A program made the translations under genes and the position numbers. A DNA stretch of 11,235 bases from Immundisolibacter sp. Its GTDB lineage: Bacteria > Pseudomonadota > Gammaproteobacteria > Immundisolibacterales > Immundisolibacteraceae. This document shows, piece by piece, positions 1 through 6,893 of the stretch. The DNA lies in NCBI RefSeq assembly GCF_041601295.1, contig NZ_JBFIII010000094.1, positions 1 through 11,235 on the forward strand, given 5' to 3'. Below the pieces are notes generated by a model. It searched no databases. It saw only the letters and a list, made by a program, of their open reading frames with translations, and had not been told where the DNA came from. Within the stretch, counting starts at the first letter, position 1. Each line of letters opens with the position of its first letter.

Positions 1-894
1 GCCGCCGGGGCACCGGTTGCGGCGCATTGGGTGGGCGACCGCCAGACCGGTCCGTCCCTGTTGCGCTATGGCACCGAGGAACAAAAGCAATTTTTCATGC
101 CCAAGCTGGTCAGCGGCGAGGTGTTTTTCGCCATCGGCATGAGCGAACCGGGCAGCGGCTCGGACCTCGCGTCCGTGCGCACCCGGGCCGACCGTGTTGA
201 CGGCGGCTGGGCCATTACCGGCACCAAGCTGTGGACCTCCAACGCGCACCGTGCCCAGTGGTTCTTCGTGCTGTGCCGCAGCGCGCCGCTGGGCGAGGAC
301 CGCCACGCCGGGCTGTCGCAGTTCATCATTGACCTGAAGGCCCCCGGCATAAGCATCCGCCCGGTGCCGATCCTGACCGGCGCCCACCACTTCAACGAGG
401 TGGTGATGGACCAGGTTTTCGTGCCCGATACGCGGGTGCTCGGTCAGATCGGGGAGGGCTGGAAGCAGGTCACCTCGGAGCTGGCCTACGAACGTTCCGG
501 GCCGGAGCGGTTCATGTCCACCTTCCCGCTGCTGCAGGAGCTGCTGCGTGTCATGGGTGAGACGCCCGACGAGCGCACGGCAATCGCCATTGGCGAGTTG
601 ACCGCCGAGCTGTGGACACTGCGGCGCATGTCGGTGTCGGTCGCGGCGGCCTTGCAGCGCGGCGAGGCGCCCGACGTGGCGGCGGCGCTGGTCAAGGACA
701 TCGGCACGCGCTTCGAGAGTGAAGTATTCGAGCGCCTGCGTCTGCTGCTGGACTGCGCGCCTTCGCTGACGGCACAGCGCCGCATCGACGTACTCCTGGC
801 CGAAGCCACCCTGCACTCCCCCGGCTTCACGCTGCGGGGCGGAACCAACGAAATTCTGCGCGGCGTCGTGGCGCGCGCCCTGGGGCTAAGATGA
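1..894 (+). CDS. Acyl-CoA dehydrogenase, 5'-truncated by window edge (probable catalytic subunit of a pair)
   Basis: FAD-dependent alpha,beta-dehydrogenation of an acyl-CoA thioester. The reading frame is open from base 1, so about 90-100 N-terminal residues of a roughly 390-residue protein are missing; 297 are visible. Seen, in visible-residue numbering: the family segment GTEEQKQFF, the flavin-side motif SEPGSGSD at 48-55, the beta-domain segment TGTKLWTSNA, an LAYERSG segment whose Glu (about 164) lies where isovaleryl-CoA dehydrogenase-type enzymes have their catalytic base, and a C-terminal GGTNEI at about 280-285. Not seen: the RxxFG motif and the QxxGGxGY-type motif that normally bind the ADP half of FAD. 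The next gene has counterparts of both, and its ATG overlaps this stop codon (ATGA), so the two products probably form one hetero-oligomer. Family assignment is firm; substrate is unknown. Confidence 0.93.
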   Translation, partial: AAGAPVAAHWVGDRQTGPSLLRYGTEEQKQFFMPKLVSGEVFFAIGMSEPGSGSDLASVRTRADRVDGGWAITGTKLWTSNAHRAQWFFVLCRSAPLGEDRHAGLSQFIIDLKAPGISIRPVPILTGAHHFNEVVMDQVFVPDTRVLGQIGEGWKQVTSELAYERSGPERFMSTFPLLQELLRVMGETPDERTAIAIGELTAELWTLRRMSVSVAAALQRGEAPDVAAALVKDIGTRFESEVFERLRLLLDCAPSLTAQRRIDVLLAEATLHSPGFTLRGGTNEILRGVVARALGLR

Positions 895-1973
895 GCGATG
901 ACACAAGACAGATGCTGCTGGATACCCTGGAACGGGTGCTGGCTGATCATTGCACCGCCGAGCGGGTCCAGGCGGTCGACGCCGTCGGTTTCGACCCAGA
1001 CCTGTGGCAGGTGCTTGAAGAGCTTGGCTTTACCGTCGCCGCGGTGAGCGAAGCCTCCGGCGGCAGTGCACTGGGCATGGCCGACTTGTGTGCACTGCTG
1101 CGCCTGTGTGGCCGCCATTGCGCGCCGGTGCCGTTGGCCGAGAGTGCCGTACTCGCCGCCTGGCTGCTGGCCGGCGCCGGCCAGGCGGTGCCCAGCGGAG
1201 TGCTTGCCTTCGCCAGTGCCAACAGCCGCGACCTCGAAATAACTCAGCAGAACAACGGCCTTCGCCTGCATGGCGTTCTGCCGCGAGTGGCAGCGGCCCG
1301 TCACGCAGCCAGTGTCCTGGTGCTGCTGGAGCGGGACGGACAAACACAGGTGACTCAGCTTGGTCCGCAGGATTACCGCCTGGAACCAGGGGACAATCTG
1401 GCCGGTGAGGCGCGCGACGACTTGCATATCGACACCATTATCGCCACCGACCGAATGTACCGTGCTCCCGCCGGAATCACTGCCGCTTCGATCCACGAGC
1501 GGGCCGCGCTGGCGCGCGCAGCGCTGATGAGCGGCGCGCTCGAACGGACCCTGCAACAGTCGCTGGATTACGCCCGTGAGCGCAAACAGTTCGGCCGCGC
1601 GCTGGCGGCCTTCCAGGCTATTCAGCAGCAACTTGCCATCCTGGCCGGGGAAGTAGCCGCGGCCTGCGCGGCGGTGGACCACGCGGCCCTGGTGGCGGAC
1701 TTTGGCGTCGCAACCGATGAAATCGCGGTAGCCAAGATCCGGGCTGGTAAAGCAGCCGGCCTGGCCTGTCGTATCGCCCACCAGGTGCACGGTGCCATGG
1801 GCTTCACCCAGGAATACTCGCTACAGCACGCAACCCGCCGCCTGTGGGCCTGGCGCGACGAAAACGGCAGCGAGGCGGCCTGGGCCAGACAGTTCGGACG
1901 ACGGCTGGCCAGCGCCGGTGCCGACGCGCTGTGGCCGCTCACTACGGCGAGCGGCACAGCCGTGGCAGACTGA
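891..1973 (+). CDS. Acyl-CoA dehydrogenase family protein, probable partner (beta-like) subunit
   Basis: A 360-residue acyl-CoA dehydrogenase fold protein. The start is the ATG inside the ATGA overlap with the upstream dehydrogenase, so translation is probably coupled. The N-terminal helical domain (about 1-100) is recognisable. The usual flavin motif (T/S)EPxxGSD is absent; the equivalent stretch near 104-115 reads LAFASANSRD. The C-terminal helical domain is well kept: RERKQFG at about 229-235, FQAIQQQLA near 241-249, and HQVHGAMGFTQEY at 297-309, which bind the ADP part of FAD across a subunit interface in this family. The C-terminal GGTxEI loop is missing. This degeneracy is what is known for non-catalytic halves of heterotetrameric dehydrogenases such as mycobacterial FadE26-FadE27. 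It could instead be an independent, diverged enzyme, but the overlap with a complementary partner makes that less likely. Confidence 0.9.
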   Translation: MSDDTRQMLLDTLERVLADHCTAERVQAVDAVGFDPDLWQVLEELGFTVAAVSEASGGSALGMADLCALLRLCGRHCAPVPLAESAVLAAWLLAGAGQAVPSGVLAFASANSRDLEITQQNNGLRLHGVLPRVAAARHAASVLVLLERDGQTQVTQLGPQDYRLEPGDNLAGEARDDLHIDTIIATDRMYRAPAGITAASIHERAALARAALMSGALERTLQQSLDYARERKQFGRALAAFQAIQQQLAILAGEVAAACAAVDHAALVADFGVATDEIAVAKIRAGKAAGLACRIAHQVHGAMGFTQEYSLQHATRRLWAWRDENGSEAAWARQFGRRLASAGADALWPLTTASGTAVAD

Positions 1974-2052
1974 CCGACAGCTGGCTCGCTACGGCCGACC
2001 GGCTTCAGGAACCAACAAACCTACAGCAGACCCGCGCCCCGAGCTGGGCACC

Positions 2053-2059
2053 GAGGAGG
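2053..2059 (+). promoter_or_regulatory. Ribosome binding site of the acyl-CoA ligase gene
   Basis: GAGGAGG lies 7 bases before the GTG at 2067. It fixes this GTG as the start, since no ATG nearby has comparable spacing. The 93-base gap from the previous stop codon holds nothing else I can identify. Confidence 0.75.
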
Positions 2060-2066
2060 ACGCACG

Positions 2067-3674
2067 GTGGAACTGAACATTCGCTTACTGCTGCAACGGG
2101 CGGCGCAGTATTTCCCGGACAACGAGATCGTCACGCGGCTGCCCGACGGCGGTTTGCACCGTTACACCTACCGCGACCTGAACGAGCGCGCGCATCGCCT
2201 GGCAAGCCGCCTGGCCTCCCTGGGCGTGCGGCCGGGCGACAAGGTCGCCACCTTTGCCTGGAATACCTACCGGCATTTCGAGTTGTACTTTGCCCTGCCT
2301 TGCGCCGGCACCGTGCTGCACACCGTCAACCTGCGTCTGGCGGACGAACACGTGGCGTACATCCTCAACCACAGCGCGGATACGGCGATCTTCGTGGATC
2401 CCGACCTGCTGCCAACGCTGGAGCGTATCGCCGATCAGCTGAAAACGATCAAGGCCTTCGTGGTGCTGGCGGACCAGGCACCGCCTACCAGCCTGCCGAA
2501 TGTGATCGCCTACGAGGATCTGATTCGCGCCGGGGATCCCGATTTCCCATTCAACGAACTGCCGGAGCGTACGCCGGCCGGCATGTGCTACACCTCCGCC
2601 ACCACCGGCATGCCCAAGGGCGTGCTGTACAGCCACCGCGATATTTACCTGCACACCATTACCGAGTGCTTGGGCGATGTGCTGGACATCCGGGAGCGCG
2701 ACACCATTTTGCCGGTGGTGCCGATGTTCCACGCCAATGCCTGGGGACTGCCATTTGCCGCCGCCTGCATGGGTAGCAAGATGGTGCTGCCGGGCGAGCG
2801 CCCGCATGCGCCGGCCATTCTTGACCTGATACAGAGCGAGCGAGTCACGTTTGCCGCTGCCGCGGTGAGTATCGGCATCGACATGATCACCGAGCTGAAA
2901 CGCATCCCACGCGATCTGTCCACCGTGCGCGGCCTCATGCTCGGCGGTTCAGCCACCCCAGCAGCTGTGATGGAGTTTTACCTCAAGGAGTTCGACTTCC
3001 CCATCTACACCGCCTGGGGCTCTACCGAGATGACCCCGCTGGCGACCTGCGTGCATATCCGCCGCGAGGATCTGGACAAACCACCGCAGGCGCACATCCC
3101 CACCCGCATCCGCCAGGGCATTCCCTGCCCCGGCACGGAACTCAAAGTACTGGACGACGCCGGCAACCCCGTGCCATGGGACGACCAGGCAGTCGGCGAG
3201 ATATACGTGCGTACGCCGTGGAGCACCACCGAGTACTACCACGACGACCGCAGCCGCGACGGCTTTGTCGACGGGTTCTGGAAAAGCGGCGATATGTCGG
3301 CGGTCGACGCCAACGGCGTGCTGCGCCTGGTGGACAGGGCCAAGGACCTGATCAAGAGTGGCGGCGAGTGGATCTCGTCGGTGGACCTCGAGAACGCGCT
3401 TATGTCCCACCCGCAGGTGCGCGAGGCGGCCGTGGTGGCAGCGCCGGATGCCAAATGGCTGGAGCGGCCCTGCGCCTACGTAGTCGCACAGGATGGCAGC
3501 CCACCCACCGCGACCGAGTTGCGCGCCTGGCTGGAACCGCGGTTTGCCAAGTGGTGGCTGCCGGACCACTACCTGGTGGTCGATGCCATCCCCAAGACCG
3601 GCGTTGGCAAGATCAACAAGCGCGCCCTGCGCGAGCGGGTCGAACAAGACCTTCTCCAGGCCGGCGCGGCCTGA
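2067..3674 (+). CDS. AMP-forming acyl-CoA synthetase (fatty-acid / AlkK / DmdB-like ligase)
   Basis: Activates a carboxylic acid to its CoA thioester through an acyl-adenylate, using ATP and CoA; cytoplasmic. The protein has 535 residues, the normal length for the ANL superfamily. Motifs in order: the phosphate-binding loop YTSATTGMPKG at 175-185, AWGSTEMTP at 316-324 (A5, adenine/acyl pocket), SGD at 407-409 (Asp binds the AMP ribose), the hinge DRAKDLIKSGGEW at 423-435, and PKTGVGKINK at 509-518 with the adenylation lysine K515. The KWWLPDHY...PKTGVGK C-terminus resembles medium-chain fatty acid and methylthiopropionate ligases. Oddities: Ala replaces the usual Gly in TSGTTG, and Ser replaces the common Met in GMTEM. 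It starts with GTG behind a strong Shine-Dalgarno. The gene lies between dehydrogenases and hydrolase in the same direction, so it probably activates the acid they process. The true substrate may be a cyclic or branched acid. Confidence 0.93.
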   Translation: MELNIRLLLQRAAQYFPDNEIVTRLPDGGLHRYTYRDLNERAHRLASRLASLGVRPGDKVATFAWNTYRHFELYFALPCAGTVLHTVNLRLADEHVAYILNHSADTAIFVDPDLLPTLERIADQLKTIKAFVVLADQAPPTSLPNVIAYEDLIRAGDPDFPFNELPERTPAGMCYTSATTGMPKGVLYSHRDIYLHTITECLGDVLDIRERDTILPVVPMFHANAWGLPFAAACMGSKMVLPGERPHAPAILDLIQSERVTFAAAAVSIGIDMITELKRIPRDLSTVRGLMLGGSATPAAVMEFYLKEFDFPIYTAWGSTEMTPLATCVHIRREDLDKPPQAHIPTRIRQGIPCPGTELKVLDDAGNPVPWDDQAVGEIYVRTPWSTTEYYHDDRSRDGFVDGFWKSGDMSAVDANGVLRLVDRAKDLIKSGGEWISSVDLENALMSHPQVREAAVVAAPDAKWLERPCAYVVAQDGSPPTATELRAWLEPRFAKWWLPDHYLVVDAIPKTGVGKINKRALRERVEQDLLQAGAA

Positions 3675-3703
3675 CCCAGAATCCCATCAGCGACAATACG
3701 ACC

Positions 3704-3709
3704 GAGGAG
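3704..3709 (+). promoter_or_regulatory. Ribosome binding site of the lactonase-family gene
   Basis: GAGGAG lies 5 bases before the ATG at 3715. It decides the start: the frame stays open upstream to about 3493, but that extension lies inside the ligase gene and is not protein-like for this family. Confidence 0.75.
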
Positions 3710-3714
3710 TAATC

Positions 3715-4548
3715 ATGCGCGGCATCAAGATTCGCCCCCTGCACCATGGCAACATGCACGCCGACCTGGAGCTGCTGGTCACCGGCCACCCGGACTTGAT
3801 GCTCACCAAGACCAGCCACGTCAAAAACAAGGTGTGGTGCGAAGTGCCGTCGTTTACCTTCCTGATCGACCATCCGGACGGGCGCATCCTGTTCGACGCC
3901 AGCATCCACCGCCACTGGGAAGACCAGTGGCTGCCCGGCTACAAGGAACTGGCGCCGTACGACGACTACACCGAAGAACAGCTGTTGGAGAACACGCTCA
4001 AGCGCAACCAGCTGGGGCCGGAGGACATCGACTACGTGTTCCTGAGCCACCTGCACGTGGACCATGCCGGCAACGCCAAGCTGTGGAACAACACTCCCTC
4101 CACCAGGATGCTGGTGCATCAGGACGAGTACGCAGCAGCGGCCAACATGCCCCACGACGAGCATTTCTTCCTGCGCTGCGACTACGATGTGCCGGGCTTG
4201 AGGTTCACCACCCTGTCAGGCGACACGGAGATCCTCAAGGACGTGCACGCGATCTCCGCGCCCGGCCACACCGCCGGCACCATGGCGCTGATGGTGCACC
4301 TGGAGCACGCCGGCACGGTTATCCTGACCTCGGATGCCTGTTACATGAAAGACAGCTACGACCATGAAACCGGATCGATCATTTCGAACGACCTGGTGCG
4401 CTGGAAGCACTCGCTGCACAAGCTGAAGATGCTGGCCCGCGCCCACCACGCGTGTGTGATGCCCGGTCACGATCACAAGCTGTGCCACGAAGGCGAAACG
4501 CCGCTGCGGGCAGAGGAGAAGCTGCGCATCGGCGGCAGTTACGACTGA
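3715..4548 (+). CDS. N-acyl-homoserine-lactonase-family metallo-hydrolase (metallo-beta-lactamase fold)
   Basis: A 277-residue metallo-beta-lactamase-fold hydrolase, expected to open a lactone ring with a dinuclear metal centre. The full ligand set is present: HLHVDH with H112, H114, D116 and H117; H185 in APGHTAG; D207 in TSDACY; and H252 in MPGHDH. Tyr210 sits three residues after D207, the same spacing as Asp191/Tyr194 of the AHL lactonase AiiA, where the Tyr assists catalysis. Length and order match the AiiA/AttM group. No signal peptide is visible, so it is probably cytoplasmic. No luxI or luxR homologue is present in the window. Its place between an acyl-CoA ligase and a flavin monooxygenase suggests a catabolic lactone rather than a quorum signal, though quorum quenching cannot be excluded. 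The fold is certain; the substrate is inferred. Confidence 0.9.
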   Translation: MRGIKIRPLHHGNMHADLELLVTGHPDLMLTKTSHVKNKVWCEVPSFTFLIDHPDGRILFDASIHRHWEDQWLPGYKELAPYDDYTEEQLLENTLKRNQLGPEDIDYVFLSHLHVDHAGNAKLWNNTPSTRMLVHQDEYAAAANMPHDEHFFLRCDYDVPGLRFTTLSGDTEILKDVHAISAPGHTAGTMALMVHLEHAGTVILTSDACYMKDSYDHETGSIISNDLVRWKHSLHKLKMLARAHHACVMPGHDHKLCHEGETPLRAEEKLRIGGSYD

Positions 4549-4587
4549 AGTTTTTAACGCACAGGGGCACCGCCCCATCACCATAGC

Positions 4588-4592
4588 GAGGA
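4588..4592 (+). promoter_or_regulatory. Ribosome binding site of the luciferase-like monooxygenase gene
   Basis: GAGGA lies 7 bases before the GTG at 4600 and supports this GTG start; the protein begins MKFILFYLPS, typical of the family. The 51-base gap from the lactonase stop also contains a small GGGGC-ACC-GCCCC hairpin at 4564-4576 with no T-tract. Confidence 0.65.
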
Positions 4593-4599
4593 CGCATTC

Positions 4600-5790
4600 G
4601 TGAAGTTCATTCTGTTTTACCTGCCGTCGGTCGGCACCATCGCCCAGACCCGCAAGGGCATGGCCGGCATCAACTCGCAGAACTATCAGAACATGTTGTG
4701 GCAGGTCAGCGAGCAGATCAAATTCGCCGACCGGGCCGGCTTCTGGGGCGCTGCCTTCACCGAGCACCATTTCCATATCGAAGGCATCGAACAATCCAAC
4801 AACCCGATCCTGCTGGACCTGTACTTCGGCATGCAAACCACGCGCATTCGCCTGGGTCAGATGGCGAACGTGCTGCCGTTCCATAACCCGCTGCGCCTGG
4901 CCGAAGACCTGGCCATGCTGGACCAGATGCTGCAAGGGCGAACCTTCATCGGCTTTGCGCGCGGCTACCAGAAGCGCTGGGCCGACGTGCTGGGCCAGAC
5001 CTACGGCGTGGGCGGCACCATGTCCGACAAGTCCGAGGTCGACAAGAAGAACCGCAACCTGTTCATGGAGCACTACGAGATCATCAAGAAGGCGTGGACC
5101 ACCGACGTGTTCAACCACCGTTCCGAGCACTGGACCATCCCGCCGGATAACCTGAAGTTCGGCCACAAAGTGGTCGACCAGTTCGGCAAGGGCCAGAACG
5201 CGGACGGCATCATCACCGAGATTGGCATCGCCCCGAAGACGTTCCAGAAACCGCACCCGCCCATCTTTCAGCCGTTCTCATTTAGCGAGGACACGTTCCG
5301 CTTTTGTGCTCGCGAGGCCATCGCGCCGTTTGCGCTGTCCACCTGCGATGAGACCCTGCACGACCTGTTCACCATCTACCGCGAGGAAGCCGCCAAAGCC
5401 GGGCACAACTTCGCGCATGGCCAGAACATCGGCATTTTCCGCGACGCGCTGGTACTGGACGACGCGGCCGAGGCACACCGCTACGCCGCCACCGCCAATG
5501 GCTTTGTGTGGCCGGAGTGGTTTGCACCGATCGGCTTCAACGAAGCCTTCCGCAAGAAAGGCCAGACCGGTAAGATCGGCCCGGAGTGCGACTACAACTA
5601 CCTGAACGAGAACGGCTTCGAGTTCGTCGGCAACCCGGATCAGGTCAACCGGCAAATCGAGAACATGGTGAAGCTGCATAACCCGGAATACTTCCTCATG
5701 TGGCAGTACCCAGGCCCGATCCCGCACCACATCCAGATGCGCAATCTGGAGCTGTGGGCCACGGAAATCCTGCCGAACTGGCAGGACTGA
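4600..5790 (+). CDS. Bacterial-luciferase-like flavin-dependent monooxygenase (LLM class)
   Basis: A 396-residue TIM-barrel flavin monooxygenase of the bacterial luciferase family, which uses reduced flavin from a separate reductase and O2. Seen: an N-terminal beta strand KFILFYLPS, FTEHHF at 53-58 (the EHH segment lining the flavin site), RLGQMANVLPFHNPLRLAEDLAMLDQ at about 84-109, GRTFIGFARGY at about 113-123, and the C-terminal FVGNPDQVNRQIE at about 342-354, equivalent to the G(S/T)PEEV segment of the family. Alkanal, alkanesulfonate, EDTA-type and type II Baeyer-Villiger oxygenases belong here, and the sequence alone does not separate them. It is the last gene of the plus-strand operon, followed by a strong terminator. 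No flavin reductase gene is present in the window, so FMNH2 must come from elsewhere. Adjacency to a lactonase suggests, by inference only, Baeyer-Villiger chemistry on a ketone. Confidence 0.92.
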   Translation: MKFILFYLPSVGTIAQTRKGMAGINSQNYQNMLWQVSEQIKFADRAGFWGAAFTEHHFHIEGIEQSNNPILLDLYFGMQTTRIRLGQMANVLPFHNPLRLAEDLAMLDQMLQGRTFIGFARGYQKRWADVLGQTYGVGGTMSDKSEVDKKNRNLFMEHYEIIKKAWTTDVFNHRSEHWTIPPDNLKFGHKVVDQFGKGQNADGIITEIGIAPKTFQKPHPPIFQPFSFSEDTFRFCAREAIAPFALSTCDETLHDLFTIYREEAAKAGHNFAHGQNIGIFRDALVLDDAAEAHRYAATANGFVWPEWFAPIGFNEAFRKKGQTGKIGPECDYNYLNENGFEFVGNPDQVNRQIENMVKLHNPEYFLMWQYPGPIPHHIQMRNLELWATEILPNWQD

Positions 5791-5822
5791 CCCGCTCGCC
5801 AGCCGGGCAGTCGGCCAGCCAC

Positions 5823-5855
5823 AAAATGCCGGGCACCTCGCCCGGCATTTTTTTT
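5823..5855 (+). terminator. Rho-independent terminator between convergent operons
   Basis: A perfect stem AAATGCCGGGC / GCCCGGCATTT (5824-5834 with 5840-5850; one further A-T pair is possible) with a 5-base loop ACCTC, running into eight consecutive Ts from 5848 to 5855. It lies 33 bases after the monooxygenase stop. Read on the minus strand the same stem ends in TTTTG, so it may also end the msrB-exonuclease transcript, though more weakly. Confidence 0.92.
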
Positions 5856-5897
5856 CGTCCACGAAACCACTCTTTAACAATGGCGTGCGTTAACCGC

Positions 5898-6470
5898 TCA
5901 CGTCCCTGTTGCCTCTCGGCGCCGACTGGCTGCCAACAGATTCATGAACAAGGCACCCTGTTCCAGCGCGTCATCAAGTGCGACATGAGTATGCGGCAGG
6001 GTAGGGTCAAACCACTCGCGCGGCATGTGATGTTTGGTGGTTTGGCGAAACTCGCGACCCAGCACCGCCATGGCGAAACTGCTGATATCGATGGCCGAGA
6101 ATCCGAACGGGTTGTCCCTGGCAAAGCGGACCAGATACCAGCCGACAAACATGAAATCGAACGTCACCGGATAACCGACGAATACCGGCCGGCCCGGCAG
6201 CGCCCGCAGCCAGGCGGCGTACTCGGGCATCGCCTGAGCCGGTGCGCGCAAATCGCGGCGACACGCTTCCCAGGCGAGCGGTTGCTGTGCCCAGAACTGC
6301 GCGGTACTCGGGTCCATCCCGGCCCCAGGCAAGGTTTCGAAGTTTGCACTCCAGGTGCCAAGCAGGCGGCCATCCGACAGATAGGCCGCCGAACCCAGGC
6401 TCAGCATGGAGTTCTCACCGGGCATGAAGCCATCGGTTTCGATGTCCGTACTGACGTAAATTTCCGCCAT
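5898..6470 (-). CDS. DEDDh-type 3'-5' exonuclease (DnaQ/RNase T superfamily), small stand-alone
   Basis: A 190-residue protein consisting of one exonuclease fold. All five active-site residues of the DEDDh class are visible: D9 and E11 in STDIETDG (Exo I), D105 in PVTFDFMFV (Exo II), and H162 and D167 in HVALDDA (Exo III, the HxAxxDA form). These bind two metal ions that hydrolyse 3'-terminal nucleotides of DNA or RNA. There is no polymerase, BRCT or GIY-YIG domain, and it is shorter than the DnaQ epsilon subunit, so it is not clearly the replicative proofreader. The ATG at 6470 lies 7 bases after the msrB stop, so it is cotranscribed with msrB; its Shine-Dalgarno is weak (GACGAG about 12 bases upstream). 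Nucleic-acid substrate unknown. Confidence 0.88.
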   Translation of the reverse strand: MAEIYVSTDIETDGFMPGENSMLSLGSAAYLSDGRLLGTWSANFETLPGAGMDPSTAQFWAQQPLAWEACRRDLRAPAQAMPEYAAWLRALPGRPVFVGYPVTFDFMFVGWYLVRFARDNPFGFSAIDISSFAMAVLGREFRQTTKHHMPREWFDPTLPHTHVALDDALEQGALFMNLLAASRRREATGT

Positions 6471-6477
6471 GGCGGCG

Positions 6478-6882
6478 TTACTCGTCGCCGCGGGGCTCCA
6501 GGCTCAGCGACAGGGAGTTGATGCAGTACCGCAGCCCGGTCGGCTGCGGCCCGTCGGGAAATACGTGGCCAAGATGCGAGCCGCAGTGGGCACAGAGCAC
6601 CTCCACCCGATGCATGCCGTGGGCGTGGTCCTCCTCGGTCGCCACCGCGTCAGGATTCGCCGGATCCCAGAAACTCGGCCAGCCACTGCCCGAGTCGAAC
6701 TTGGTCGCCGAATCGAACAATGCCTCGCCGCAGCCGGCACACAGATATGTGCCAGGGGTCTTGTCGTTCCAGTAAGCGCCGGTGAAGGCCCGCTCAGTGC
6801 CTTTCTGACGGCACACCTGATATTGCTCCGGACTCAGGCGCGCGCGCCAGTCTGCGTCGGTTTTCGGGATTTCCTTGCTCAC
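6478..6882 (-). CDS. msrB: Peptide-methionine (R)-S-oxide reductase MsrB
   Basis: Reduces methionine-R-sulfoxide in proteins back to methionine using a catalytic cysteine and usually thioredoxin. With the chosen GTG start at 6882 it is 134 residues, normal for MsrB. Seen: the zinc site CAGC (C48, C51) and CAHC (C97, C100), the substrate loop SGSGWPSF at 65-72, GHVFPDGP at 105-112, and RYCINSLSL with catalytic C120. The resolving Cys found in many homologues at the SG(C)GWPSF position is Ser66 here, so another Cys (perhaps C24) or direct reduction must regenerate the enzyme. The start was chosen because GAGG lies 7 bases before this GTG and the protein then begins SKEIPKTDADW; an ATG at 6924 would add 14 unconserved residues. 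Followed closely by the exonuclease gene. Confidence 0.95.
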   Translation of the reverse strand: MSKEIPKTDADWRARLSPEQYQVCRQKGTERAFTGAYWNDKTPGTYLCAGCGEALFDSATKFDSGSGWPSFWDPANPDAVATEEDHAHGMHRVEVLCAHCGSHLGHVFPDGPQPTGLRYCINSLSLSLEPRGDE

Positions 6883-6889
6883 GCTATGA

Positions 6890-6893
6890 CCTC
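6890..6893 (-). promoter_or_regulatory. msrB: Ribosome binding site deciding the msrB GTG start
   Basis: On the minus strand CCGAGGTC precedes the GTG at 6882, with GAGG 7 bases away. This favours the GTG over the upstream in-frame ATG at 6924. Confidence 0.65.

Noticed and set aside
486..1790. Long minus-strand open frame (434 codons) opposite the two dehydrogenases
   Set aside because: Low-complexity, Gln/Arg/Ser-rich translation without family features; it mirrors two well-conserved plus-strand genes in GC-rich DNA.
3493..3714. N-terminal extension of the lactonase gene into the ligase gene
   Set aside because: The extension is the ligase sequence in another frame, and GAGGAG at 3704-3709 places the start at 3715.
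4564..4576. GGGGC-ACC-GCCCC hairpin between lactonase and monooxygenase genes
   Set aside because: Short stem with no T-tract, between genes in the same direction; not supported as a terminator or attenuator.
4216..5256. Minus-strand open frame (346 codons) opposite the lactonase and monooxygenase genes
   Set aside because: His/Val/Leu-rich antisense product crossing two real genes and their gap; no domain or Shine-Dalgarno.
5874..5893. TTAAC-N10-GTTAA inverted repeat
   Set aside because: Only 5-bp arms with a wide spacer in an AT-richer junction and overlapping the end of the exonuclease gene side; likely chance.
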